Assembly: GCA_963765875.1 (NCBI GenBank)
Contig: CAVXYK010000008.1
Location: 1-64,000 of the forward strand
DNA: 64,000 bases
Reading direction: 5' to 3'
DNA from: JAWKOK01 sp963765875
GTDB taxonomy: Bacteria > Chloroflexota > Anaerolineae > Caldilineales > Caldilineaceae
Positions 9,301 to 17,830 of this stretch are shown one piece after another. Position 1 is the first letter of the stretch, and every line of letters starts with the position of its first letter. The notes below the pieces were generated by a model that worked only from the letters and a program-made list of their open reading frames with translations, was not told the DNA's origin and searched no databases. The translations under genes and the position numbers were made by a program.

Positions 9301-9953
9301 TCGCCCCACTCCTCCTCTGCAACTGCGCGATAGAAGCGCTCAGTGTAGGCTGCGCCCTCCTGGTTGCCGATATCGAATGGATAGTCCAGTGGGCGGTTTC
9401 GCGGATAGTTATGAATGGCCTGCCAGACCGGACCGTCGAGCAGATCACGCCGGCCCGCAGCAACAATTCGACCGACAAGATCCCAGTTGCTCCCACCGGA
9501 GACTGCGGGGATCGCAGGCATTCCGCCCCGACCCAGAATGGTCTCCATATCGGCGATGGCATTCTCAGCCACCAGGTCAAGTGCATTGGGCGGCAAGCGG
9601 CTGCCCTTCCACTCACTCTCTTTGTCCGGTTGGCTATTGTATTCGAAGTATCGAGCCCCCGCTCGAATCAGCGCATCAAGATGCACAGTCTCTTTCACGC
9701 CCAAGCGTCCTGGATTCGGACTGGAACGATAGAGCCGCACAATCGGCATGAATCCTTCAGCCAACAACAGTTCGATGAAGTCAAGCGCGCCGTCATGGTT
9801 GAAGACCTTCACCCACTTCACGCCGAGCGCCTTCATCTCGGGGATCCAGACTTCTCGGATGCGCGTTAAGCCAGTGGCCGTGGGATAGCCGGCCACCCAA
9901 TGAATGCCAATGCCAGTATCATGTTTGGGTCGAGGATATTCGTACAATTCCAT
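6336..9953 (-). CDS. large glycosidase-like protein with repeated carboxypeptidase-regulatory-type beta-sandwich modules and acidic tail
   Basis: About 1205 residues from ATG 9953 (MELYEYPRPKHDTGIGIHW); an in-frame TTG further upstream would overlap the next gene and adds no recognisable sequence. Residues 1-390 look like a (beta/alpha)8 glycosidase barrel: WVKVFNHDGALDFI, MPIVRLYRSSPNPGRLG, PILSSECGYLVGED with a candidate catalytic Glu, and FCTAFWLLANRELG. Residues about 420-1000 hold at least five beta-sandwich modules of the CarboxypepD_reg/SdrD-B type, each ending in patterns like FVNLPGGVYSARVHAQG, FGGLAEGLYAVEVVGF and FAHLPAGLYALHVEGG. A long acidic low-complexity stretch (DGDGLDGDGLEG; HINDAHIDEAHIDD) and a 70-residue end with LLSVVAEGNPTFGNSLDQ follow. 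No signal peptide is seen, which is odd for this build. Activity is unproven. Confidence 0.75.
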   Translation of the reverse strand: MELYEYPRPKHDTGIGIHWVAGYPTATGLTRIREVWIPEMKALGVKWVKVFNHDGALDFIELLLAEGFMPIVRLYRSSPNPGRLGVKETVHLDALIRAGARYFEYNSQPDKESEWKGSRLPPNALDLVAENAIADMETILGRGGMPAIPAVSGGSNWDLVGRIVAAGRRDLLDGPVWQAIHNYPRNRPLDYPFDIGNQEGAAYTERFYRAVAEEEWGEHAWRGRSLNDVNRLRMTRANAGATIADDHDCWLAYKRFDALNQRHLGRSIPILSSECGYLVGEDMDARYPATTLDLHMAQTLEACRVMMGNSRRYDPAPDYYFCTAFWLLANRELGSSSNWWEGHAWYSERWPGGTLPIVRALRAEPKVVRRWQNHPQDNVQITLRGVVKHAVAREQVVLEQDGQETSHTLVDARGQYLIDGLTPGHYVARLQIAQDVQEITLSAKQQNVILNFENAPAESGGSQSVVSGHVRGGAGEVVLLLRQSDGEEWVTLAREDGAFRFVNLPGGVYSARVHAQGSTVDGIVLDGHNERKIELAAIGWGYTVERIEGDPLAYTGTIRCTVEGYRHLAVYAQQGPWRSETVYTGSAANHGLFACEISPLDVGDYMVVVDDPNDHGEDRIHLEARVHVDRKRLPLLTFRHGGEDVPESPQRSMIKVGVNGAGIDTPILVALIDSQAQRRESTVDHDSGTCEFGGLAEGLYAVEVVGFEQTARRTNIALDGVNTVDVDLSLPIEPAVTSPAQSASKVIGTAPEAKGALATLVDDVGNEYSRVVDERNTFEFAHLPAGLYALHVEGGYCQEGIRLNGYNGVEIGFSPLRRSWHTEKSNAGAMPGFSTVRVEVAGRSDLPVHIWQEDGASMVRATGSSAEMGPHVAEFRPLDAGIYMVEPDGLDVQTEVELTGLETVWVTFREQVEPVEPNQIRPLAQPGPEPAALDVGDGTSENETPLVQKGLEQEPGELSDFGPDGDGLDGDGLEGVGSDGGGAGEEGSAGFRPENAATEDPATGDGEKVHVLDPMVATVGSEIDGAEVDLADADLADTADEFDGDVESGSQRGGVAHINDAHIDEAHIDDEGPNTRSASAVSEDRFANLRSMGEVVSASLFETSDDLWDSDDDEAESDDSVVVVEPMAPAGLASYDYIFVGEGDLCMRDVQILLSVVAEGNPTFGNSLDQASRASRVLLVGDVDEATMATLVQRSVQIERLGGQE

Positions 9954-10093
9954 AGGCTCTAGTATAGCCAATATGTGCAAATTGTCGAAAGTGAAGAGCC
10001 AGATCGGTTTGCTGAGCGGTTGCAAGTGCGGTAAGGTAGTGAAATTGAGCCACGTTGCATTCCCACAACACCATGATTGATGAATCAGACGAT

Positions 10094-10504
10094 ATGAAGT
10101 TGGATGAAAAAATAGCAATGCTTCGCCAACGAGCGAAGCAGGGACTTCCAGCCTACTTCGGTATTCGTATCGTCGATGTGGGGCCTGGATGTCTGACGGC
10201 CTGCATGGACCTCACCGAGCACCATCTGGCCACCAACGGCTACCTGCACGCAGGCTCCATTGTGACATTGGCCGACACGTCCTGCGGATTCGGCTGTTTC
10301 GCCAATCTGCCCGACGGCGCTCGAAATTTCACAACCGTGGAACTCAAAAGTAATTTTCTGCGCTCAATCACCAGCGGCACCCTATTTAGCAGAGCCCAAT
10401 TGGTCCATCCCGGACGACGTACCCAGGTCTGGGATGCCACAGTTTATGATGATTCAGAACAGACGCTGGCTCTGTTCCGATGCACGCAGATGATTCTTTA
10501 CTGA
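10094..10504 (+). CDS. PaaI-like hotdog-fold thioesterase
   Basis: A small enzyme of about 136 residues of the PaaI/YdiI acyl-CoA thioesterase family, which hydrolyses aryl- or acyl-CoA esters in the cytoplasm. The family core is plain: FGIRIVDVGPGCLTACMDL, then HHLATNGYLHAGSIVTLADT, where N and the Asp of LAD match the usual active-site positions, then FTTVELKSNFLRSITSGTL and a strand with GRRTQVWDATVYDD. The ATG at 10094 gives the best fit to the family's N-terminus (KLDEKIAMLRQRA); ATG 10073 and TTG 10055 are also in frame and none has a good ribosome site. It is divergent from the large glycosidase-like gene. The 279 bases that follow hold no gene that can be supported. Confidence 0.88.
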   Translation: MKLDEKIAMLRQRAKQGLPAYFGIRIVDVGPGCLTACMDLTEHHLATNGYLHAGSIVTLADTSCGFGCFANLPDGARNFTTVELKSNFLRSITSGTLFSRAQLVHPGRRTQVWDATVYDDSEQTLALFRCTQMILY

Positions 10505-10783
10505 GACTGGATTCGTGAACTGCCGAGTTTGCGGAAAGGTTCTTACTGCATTCATGGCGGGTGTGGTGCATGATTGTCAACGTGTGTCACGCGATAGGCC
10601 CTGCTCAAGCAGACGTACGGTGTTGGAAAAACCGTCACCTACGTTGGTCTTGCAGTGGCACTTGCGTAGACCAGCGACTCATGCGGCCGCGGAACTGCTT
10701 GCCGCACAAAACGATTCCATACGCTGTGGGCGGACGAGCGCCCACCGTACCAATCCTTAGCGTACCATTCCTTGAGGTGTTCG

Positions 10784-11737
10784 ATGGAGATTGCTCAAAC
10801 CATTGCCGACAGCGTACTCGACAACGTACGCAAGGTGATCGTCGGCAAAGATAACGAAATCCGTTTGACCTTGGTGGCCCTTCTTTGCGAGGGGCACCTG
10901 CTGATCGAAGATGTGCCTGGTGTCGGCAAGACGATGCTGGCTAGGGCGATCTCGATCAGCATCGGCTGCGACTTCCGACGAATTCAGTTCACGCCGGACA
11001 TGCTGCCCAGTGACGTCACTGGAGTCAGCATCTTCAACCAAAAAACCATGGAGTTTGAGTTCCGCCCTGGACCCATCATGGCCCAGATTGTGCTGGCCGA
11101 CGAAATCAACCGGGCCACACCCAAGACACAGTCTGCATTGCTGGAGGCAATGGAAGAGCAGCAGATCAGTGTAGATGGCCAGACCTATCGCATGGAGCGG
11201 CCATTTATGGTGCTTGCCACCCAGAATCCAATTGAGCATGAGGGCACCTTCCCGCTGCCGGAAGCGCAGATTGATCGGTTTATGATGCGCATCCATCTGG
11301 GGTATCCCACCAAGGCCAACGAAATCGACGTGCTCAAGCGTCAGAGTGAGCGGCATCCCATCAACGATCTAGGACAGGCGATTACCGTCGAGCAACTGAT
11401 CGAAGCACAGGCCGCAGTCCGCACCATCTATGTAGATGATCTGGTTAAGGAGTATATCGTCGATTTAGTCACGACGACGAGGGATCATCCTGATATCTAT
11501 CTGGGCGCGAGCCCGCGTGGCAGCATGGCCCTTTTTAACGGAATACGTGCGTGGGCTGCCATGGAAGGACGTGACTTTGTGCTTCCAGATGATGTCAAAC
11601 GGTTAGCGGCATCCACACTGGCGCATCGACTCATTGTCAGCCCGTCGGCGCGGATCAAAAATATCACGCCGGAGCAGATCGTTGAAGATGCTCTGCGCCA
11701 CACACCCGTACCTGGGGCACGTGCCAAGATCCGCTAG
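10784..11737 (+). CDS. MoxR-family AAA ATPase
   Basis: A complete 317-residue AAA+ ATPase of the MoxR type, which acts as a chaperone or maturation factor, usually with a DUF58 protein. Walker A is EDVPGVGKTMLA (residues 42-53), Walker B VLADEINRATPKTQSALLEA, sensor 1 MVLATQNPIEHEGTFPLPEA, and the arginine region is DRFMMRI; the C-terminal lid has YLGASPRGSMALF and LAHRLIVSP. The start is ATG 10784 behind GAGG; an in-frame TTG four codons earlier overlaps that site. The DUF58 gene begins 27 bases after its stop, the usual MoxR-DUF58 operon order. Confidence 0.95.
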   Translation: MEIAQTIADSVLDNVRKVIVGKDNEIRLTLVALLCEGHLLIEDVPGVGKTMLARAISISIGCDFRRIQFTPDMLPSDVTGVSIFNQKTMEFEFRPGPIMAQIVLADEINRATPKTQSALLEAMEEQQISVDGQTYRMERPFMVLATQNPIEHEGTFPLPEAQIDRFMMRIHLGYPTKANEIDVLKRQSERHPINDLGQAITVEQLIEAQAAVRTIYVDDLVKEYIVDLVTTTRDHPDIYLGASPRGSMALFNGIRAWAAMEGRDFVLPDDVKRLAASTLAHRLIVSPSARIKNITPEQIVEDALRHTPVPGARAKIR

Positions 11738-11764
11738 CACGATCATCCTTAGACAGTAACTGAT

Positions 11765-13063
11765 ATGTCGTCACGCGCCATCTTTCTGATCATCGCCGCT
11801 GGGGTTGCCTGGATTCTCGCTGTTAACTCGGGAGCAAGCCTGGCATTCAGCATGGCCTATTTACTCTCAGGCATTCTCGTCCTTAGCTATTTATGGGCGA
11901 GAAGCAGCACGCGCGCCGTCCATATCCAACGCTTTACACGCAGCCGACGCAGTCAAGTCGGACAGTTCGCAGAAGAGCACTTCGACGTTTCAAACCGTGG
12001 CCGGTTGCCAAAACTGTGGTTGGAAATGGAAGACTTCTCCGACCTTCCCTGGCACAGCGAGGCCAGTCGTGTGATCAGCAGCCTGGGACGCGGGCGATAC
12101 CTACCGATGGCAGGTGAAGACCCTCTGCACACAACGCGGTCGCTTTCGCCTGGGCCCGATGATGTTGCGCAGCAGTGATCCGCTGGGCATCTTCAACGTT
12201 GAGCAAGAGTTTCCGAATCAAGTTACATCGTTGTCTATCCTCAAACAGTCGAACTCACATCGTTCGAATCCATCCATTTCAGACCTGGCCGGCGGTGAAT
12301 CCCAGCGGCGACGGACCTATGAGGTGACAACCAACGCAGCCGGGGTGCGGGAATATATGCCCGGCGACAGCTTAAACCGCATACATTGGCCCACGACAGT
12401 ACGCATGAACCGGCTGATGACCAAGGAGTTTGACCTGGATCCGACTGCAGACATCTGGATCTATCTTGACCTTCATCGCATGGGCGGAAGCGGCGATCCC
12501 ATGGACGCCGACACCACCAGAGATCGGTCTATTTGCACTGGGAAGACGGTACGCGTACACGCTCACAATATCAGTTGCCGCCTATCACGACGGAATATGG
12601 CGTGACCGCTGGCGGCCAGTCTGGCACGCTATTTTCTGTTGCGCAATCGTTCAGTAGGAATGAGCAGATGGGGACGAACACGGGAGTATCTTACAGGCGG
12701 ATCGAGGGGAACGGCAGCTCAACAAGATCCTGGAGGCGCTGGCCGTCGTTGAGGCCGTCCGGCGAATTACCCCTTCTCTCATCTGATTGCCACCGACGGG
12801 ATTCGCCTCAATCGCAATGACACATTGCTCGCCATCAGCGCCGACCCAAACCCCGAATGGGCGCAGGCGCTTCAGTTGATTCAGCGGCGTGGCATCAACA
12901 GTATTGCCGTGACTGATCGACGGCAGCACCTTCGGCAGCGGTCGTCGACTATGTGCCCCTAATGGCCGAATTGGAGGCGCAGGCACGCCGACTTACCGTG
13001 TGCAGCGCGACGTACCCATCGATCGAGTCACTTGGCACACGCCAGCCAAGCCTCATGCGCTAG
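11765..13063 (+). CDS. DUF58 domain protein, heavily frameshifted
   Basis: Partner of the MoxR ATPase. It begins MSSRAIFLIIAAGVAWILAV with two membrane segments (to about residue 45), then a beta-rich part (RSQVGQFAEEHFDVSN). A shift near 12105 joins KTLCTQRGRFRLGPM and the DUF58 core YMPGDSLNRIHWPTTVRMN...KEFDLDPTADIWIYLDLH. Further down the expected C-terminal vWA-like part can still be read in pieces: YAYTLTISVAAY, SLARYFLLRNRSVGM, ERQLNKILEALAVVEAV, LIATDGIRLNRNDTLLAISADPNPEWAQ (split here only by frame), and the end GTRQPSLMR at 13063. At least six single-base breaks are needed between 12100 and 13040. The gene is either a pseudogene or, more likely given the same pattern in rph next door, poorly resolved sequence. 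Confidence 0.8.
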
Positions 13064-13096
13064 TGAGCAGGCACGAACGGCTAGTTTTCGTTAATC

Positions 13097-13854
13097 TTAG
13101 CATCGCTTCGTACACTGCTCGAAGACCTGCGCCCGCAAGCGCTTCACGCCTGCAGCACCGATCAACTTGTCCGATCCCAGTGCAGCCAGATCCAAGCATG
13201 GCATCCAGATCGTTGCGGCTGAAAGGTTCACCCTCCGCCGTCCCCTGTACCTCGATGAAACGACCATCGCCCGGTCATCACCACATTGAGGTCCACATCG
13301 GCGGCCAGATCGAGTGCATAGTCCAGATCGAGGACGGCTGCGCCATCGACCATGCCTACGCTGACCGCGGCCACAGCCTGTATGAGCGGATTTTCGCTAA
13401 ACAGCCCACGTTTGTGCATACGCCGGATCGCCATCGCCAGCGCCACATATCCGCCTGTGATTGAGGCCGTACGCGTGCCGCCGTCGGCCTGTAACACATC
13501 ACAGTCGACGGTGATCTGGCGATCGCCCAGCAGGTTGAGATCCACGGCGGCGCGAAGACTGCGGCCGATCAGACCGGGTGATCTCTTGTGTACGCCCCTT
13601 GGGCACGCAGCGTCTCTCGCTGCGTGCGGCTCGTGGTACTGCCGGGCAGCATGGCATATTCCGCCGTTACCCATCCGTGGCGCTTTGATGAGTACTTAAT
13701 CCAGCGAGGCAGCGATTCCTGAACGGTGGCGGTGCAGAGCACCTTGGTGTTGCCCATGCTGACCAACACCGATCCTTCTGGATAGATGACATAGTCGAGT
13801 TCGAAGCTGACGGGCGAAGTTCATCGGCAGCGACGGATAGCGGACTGATCCATG
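13097..13854 (-). CDS. rph: ribonuclease PH (frameshifted)
   Basis: RNase PH trims tRNA 3' ends by phosphorolysis. The start is ATG 13854 behind GAGGAATTGTC. The pieces in order are VSFELDYVIYPEGSVL, VSMGNTKVLCTATVQESLPRW (cut here at the frame), GWVTAEYAMLPGSTTSRTQRE, GLIGRSLRAAVDLNLLGDR, TVDCDVLQADGGTRTASITG, RRMHKRGLF, DLDYALDLAADVDLNVVMTG and the end LDLAALGSDKLIGAAGVKRL. All family landmarks are present, including the phosphate-binding GGTRTA. At least five single-base shifts (near 13815, 13795, 13575, 13262 and 13190) break it. Since the protein sequence is otherwise clean, sequencing indels are the likely cause. It lies downstream of two tRNA-Ala genes and convergent with the DUF58 gene. 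Confidence 0.92.
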
Positions 13855-13971
13855 ACAATTCCTCTTCTAGCGAGCATATGCCATAGCATGGGCGACGAGG
13901 ACATCTGGTATCAGCGATTAACGGAGAGTGATCCAGACGATGTCCAACTACGACTGGCAAGTGTAAAGGAC

Positions 13972-13998
13972 AAAAAAACCCTTCTGTTACAGAAGGGT
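13972..13998 (-). terminator. rho-independent terminator of the tRNA-Ala genes
   Basis: On the minus strand a perfect 9-bp stem (ACCCTTCTG / CAGAAGGGT, loop TAA) is followed directly by seven T. It starts 11 bases after the 3' end of tRNA-Ala(GGC), so it ends the tRNA transcript before rph. Confidence 0.93.
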
Positions 13999-14008
13999 CT
14001 CGTACTGA

Positions 14009-14084
<76 letters not shown>

Positions 14085-14177
14085 AGGTCAACTGCCAAAT
14101 ATTCTAGCCGATACTTACGCTGAAAATCCAAAATCTAAGCGTCTGATCGGGCGATTCTTGATGAATATCTGAATCAG

Positions 14178-14250
<73 letters not shown>

Positions 14251-14405
14251 GCTCGCAAACCTAAAGGAGTATAGCAGAGGCCGAAGTCGACGTCAAATTT
14301 CGCCCCATTTTCGCAAGCTGCAAACGTATAACATCAGTGCCCGCAGGCTGAGATTCCAGGCCCTAACAATCTGCCGAGACCGTGGCAAGAGCAGAAACAA
14401 GACTA

Positions 14406-14475
14406 TCCACGAAGGGTCACGAAGTCACACAAAGGCAATTCGCGCCCTTCGTGTAAATTCGTGACCCTTCGCGGA
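14406..14475. repeat. CACGAA/TTCGTG palindromic repeat, copy 1
   Basis: An 18-base inverted repeat with one mismatch (TCCACGAAGGGTCACGAA at 14406-14423; complement at 14458-14475) with extra CACAAAGG / CCCTTCGTG pairing inside. It lies between the tRNA-Ala(CGC) gene and the HAD gene, where 309 bases otherwise hold no gene. Related palindromes occur at 43121, 46868, 48461 and 56283. Confidence 0.75.
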
Positions 14476-14559
14476 TGGCTATCTCTTTGGCGTCGCCAAA
14501 ACCGGTTCGTAAGAGCTTCGTCTTCTCGGTCGCAACAGGATCTGATAAGATCGACGACT

Positions 14560-15223
14560 ATGACACACCAAGAGATTCAAGCCATCATTTTTGACTTTGA
14601 CGGAACCATCCTCGAGACCGAAGTACCGGACTACCGTTCCTGGCAGGAGGTCTACGCCGAACATGGCGGCGTGTTGGATATGGAGACCTGGCTGCAATGC
14701 GTGGGCGGCGGCGTGGAACTCTTCGATCCGTATGCCTACCTGGAAGAACAGACCGGCATCGCCATCGATCGGGATGTCATCCGCGCGTCGAAAGCCGCGC
14801 TATCTAGCGCTTGTGGCGGCAGAGCCGCTGCGTCCGGGCGTTGAGCCACTGTTTGCTGAAGCAGAGGCAGCCGGCGTGGCACTGGGCGTAGCGTCCAGCT
14901 CGAATCGGTCTTGGGTAGAGGGACACCTGATCGAGCGCAAGATCCGCCATTTTTTCAAAACGGTCTGTACGTCAGATGACGTCGCCGACGTGAAGCCGGA
15001 CCCGGCGCTCTATCGTTTGGCTGCCCAACGATTTGGCGTCGATCCAGCAAGAACGATCGCCATCGAGGATTCACGCAATGGCATGCTGGGGGCCAAGCAG
15101 GCCGGGCTTCGCTGTATCGTGGCGCCCAACCCGATCACGGCAGGCCAGGATTTTTCAGAGGCCGATCTGGTGGTAGAGACGTTGGCCGGGCTGACGCTGG
15201 GCGATCTGGTGATGCCCGAGTAG
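14560..15223 (+). CDS. HAD-superfamily hydrolase, beta-phosphoglucomutase-like (one frameshift)
   Basis: A subfamily IA HAD phosphatase or phosphomutase. Starting at ATG 14560 (MTHQEIQAIIFDFDGTILET), motif I is DFDGT with the nucleophile Asp; the helical cap follows (YRSWQEVYAEHGGVLDMETW). A single-base shift near 14797 moves the reading to RYLALVAAEPLRPGVEPLFA, then motif II GVASSSN, motif III Lys in VADVKPDP and motif IV IAIEDSRNG. It ends LTLGDLVMPE. Total about 221 residues, normal for the family. The substrate is unknown, but sugar phosphates are likely given the family. A degraded copy of its middle part lies at 26440-26557. Confidence 0.9.
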
Positions 15224-15457
15224 TAGTCCAACGACGGTAGCGTCGCGGCGAGGGGCACTGGGTGCGGCGGCCACACAGGTCGATTCCGTCGATCAGACAC
15301 CGAGCCGCATCCTGTGCCCATCGAACGTCATATTTGTCCAACGACGGGCACAAGACCGGACTCGGTATCCGAAACGTCGGAATATTTCGTCAAGCCGTCC
15401 GCCCTTATGCCCCTACGGTTTGGGTGCCCCGTTTCCCGAATTCTGACCCCCGATCCC

Positions 15458-17150
15458 CTACTTCATCACCACAGGCAGGTAGATCGACTGCGAGCCTGCC
15501 TCGCCCTCGGGGCCGATCGCCGTGTGGACCCCGTAGACCTCACCCAGGGAAAACGGTCCATGTCGCTCGCTCACGCCGCTAATGTCGATCTCTTCCAGGT
15601 AGAAGATCGTGGCCGCGCTTTGGGCGCTGAACCGGTACCCCGTTGGCTCCACCGAGTCGATGACCGGCGACGGGATCAGGCTGTCATTGAGCGGCGCCAT
15701 GCCACCGTCGTCTTCAGCCAGCAAGTTGAAGCCGGCTGTACCGATCTCGGTCGCCGTCTGCCAGACGAAGTCGACCGTGTCGCCGTTGGCCTCGGCCAGG
15801 AAGTAGCTCAGGGTGACGGCCAGGGGCGTGGCATTGAGCTCGAAGGCGCCGATATCACAGTTGCCGCCGGTGGGGCGCACGAAGCCACGCTGGTCGAGAC
15901 CGTCTACAGGCGCACCGTCACAGATGGCGGCGTCACCGGCATCGATGGCCGGGTTGACGGCGCTGATGGCCTCGGCGCCGGCTGCCAGGACCGTTTCGAT
16001 TAGCGCAATGGTCTCGGTGGGGCCGCCATCACAATTGCCGCCGGTGGGGCGCACGAAGCCACGCTGGTCGAGACCGTCTACAGGCGCACCGTCACAGATG
16101 GCGGCGTCACCGGCATCGATGGCCGGGTTGACGGCGCTGATGGCCTCGGCGCCGGCTGCCTGGACCGTTTCGATCAGCGCAATGGTCTCGGTGGGGCCGC
16201 CATCACAGTTGCCGCCGGTGGGGCGCACGAAGCCACGCTGGTCGAGACCGTTTACAGGCGCACCGTCACAGGTGGCGGCGTCACCGGCATCGATGGCCGG
16301 GTTGACGGCGCTGATGGCCTCGGCGCCGGCTGCCAGGACCGTTACGATCAGCGCAATCGTCTCGGTGGGGCCGCCATTGTCGGCCAACGGTCCAAGCTGG
16401 GTGGCTGGATCAAGGGTGTTTGTCCAGCCCCAGCAGCCGCCGCTGTCGGTCAGGTTGCTTGTGGAGGTGCCGGGCGCTGTGCCGATACAGTTCCCGCCCG
16501 TTGGGCTGTTGGCGATGATCGTATTGGCGATGGTGCTGATCGTGCCGTTGTTGAGGATGCCGCCGCCGTAGTAGTATGCCGAATTGCCGGAGAATGTGCT
16601 GTTGGCGATGCTGCTGATCGTGCCTGTACTAAAGATGCCGCCGCCGTCTGCAGCCTGCCGAATTGCCGGAGAAGGTGCTGTTGGCGATGCTGATCGTTAC
16701 CCAAGATTATAGATGCCGCCGCCCTCTGGCGCCAACCCATTGGCGATGGTCAGCGTGTCGACCGTGAGATTGCCGGCAGCGGTCACAAAAAAGACACGAA
16801 CGTTGTTTTCTCCGCTCACCGTGACGCTCTGGCCGGAGCCGTCGATGGTCATTTCTGATATGATGTCGGGGAGCGCAGACCCTAAGGCGATCGTGCCGTT
16901 GACAGTGAAGGTGATGGTGTCGGGGCCGCTGCCCGCATCGCAGTCCGTACCTGTGCTGTCGGCGTCGTTGTTGGCGTTGGTGATCGCTTCGCGGCAGACT
17001 ACACTCGCCATTGCCGGGAGTGGCTTCATCTGCAAGCGTGTTGACGACAATGCCTGCCGCGTAGGCGGGTTCAACCGGCGCCGCCAACCAGATCAACAAG
17101 GTTAAGAAAAATGTGAGAAACGTGGAACGAAAAATACTGGATCGTTTCAT
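15458..17150 (-). CDS. secreted CSLREA / beta-helix 'choice-of-anchor Q' protein with triplicated module (three frameshifts)
   Basis: Exported protein starting MKRSSIFRSTFLTFFLTLLI with a signal peptide ending near AYAAG. The CSLREA domain follows (VVNTLADEATPGNGECSL, then REAITNANNDADSTG after a shift near 17015). A parallel beta-helix part has repeated ANSTFSGNSA and GGGI-N-GTIS motifs, broken near 16705 and 16640. Then comes the anchor-Q module GPLADNGGPTETIAL...NPAIDAGDA...LDQRGFVRPTGGNCD, present three times in tandem, IGAFELN, and a C-terminal beta domain (TLSYFLAEANGDTVDFVWQT). It ends IYLPVVMK. Such proteins are surface or extracellular in Chloroflexota; function unknown. Confidence 0.85.
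15856..16377 (-). repeat. three tandem 174-bp coding repeats
   Basis: Three in-frame 174-base units (15856-16029, 16030-16203, 16204-16377) encode 58 residues each of the anchor-Q module. They differ at only a few positions, which implies recent duplication or gene conversion, or an assembly effect. Confidence 0.9.
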
Positions 17151-17219
17151 GAGAATCTCCTTTTTCGGGTTGATGAAATAACGAATGCCCAGAACGAGCC
17201 CGGACCGTGGATTGGGCGA

Positions 17220-17718
17220 TCATCCGGCTGGGTTTCCCTGCAGCGCAGGCTGGCCTGGCAGGTCCCGTGCCATCCGCTTGTGCGCCAACAACTGTGCGGC
17301 CGCCGACGTAGGCGCACGCTTGCCGGTTTTACTTCGCCTTGCTCGCTCGTTTGCCTCAGGGCCCAACGACGGCGAGGAACCGGTCTGGGTGATGAAGTCG
17401 TTTGCCCCCGCCTTTCGCGCCCGCTCCTCCATCTCTTCTGGGGCGTCGATGACGACGATGCGCATCGTACGGTTGATGCTGCGTAGCGTGGTGATGAGCG
17501 AATCTGTGGCATCGGACGGCCCGTGCGGCCAGAAAGGGCAAGCCCCACTCCAGAAGCAATAGATCAGGATCGACACGCCTGATGTTTTTGAGCAGTGGCT
17601 GAATATGGTCGGCCTGTCCGACCACGCGGTCATCGGATCCGCTTGCGGATAAGCTTAAACCGGCCAGCCGTAGCAGGGACGGCGCATCCAGGTTTGCGCT
17701 TGCCAGGTAGATTCTCAT
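17220..17718 (-). CDS. small receiver-like protein, degenerate (one frameshift)
   Basis: From ATG 17718 (ribosome site AGAGG) the protein reads MRIYLASANLDAPSLLRLAG, RVVGQADHIQPLLKNI and RVDPDLLLLEWGLPFL, like the first half of a response-regulator receiver in which the phosphoacceptor Asp position is Glu (LLEWGL). A shift near 17545 leads to DATDSLITTLRSINRTMRIV, VIDAPEEMEERARKAGANDF, the usual end of a receiver (ITQTG in place of the conserved Lys region), then a basic Ala-rich tail. About 165 residues. It may act as a phosphorylation-independent receiver-like domain. It sits in line between the CSLREA gene and a similar small gene at 17831. Confidence 0.6.
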
Positions 17719-17786
17719 CAATTTGCCTCTTTGTACTGATTACTGGATATGCGACGTTCAAGATGCAGGTTGCGACTCCGCGGACT

Positions 17787-17820
17787 CGTTTCGTTTGCGA
17801 AGCAGGCGAAAAGCGCCAAC
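17787..17820. repeat. fragment resembling the end of the 296-330 bp palindromic element
   Basis: The bases GTTTCGTTTGCGAAGCAGGC followed by GAAAAGCGCCAAC resemble the terminal sequence of the elements at 50614 and 58237 (GTTTTGTTTGCGCAGCAGGC...CGCCAAC). Only this end is recognisable, between the two receiver-like genes. Confidence 0.45.
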
Positions 17821-17830
17821 GCTGCCCACT

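Noticed and set aside
15813..16571. 250-residue plus-strand frame with MAASPASMAGLTALMASAP-like repeats
   Set aside because: It is the antisense of the triplicated anchor-Q module; the repeat is a by-product, and the minus frame has signal peptide and family motifs.
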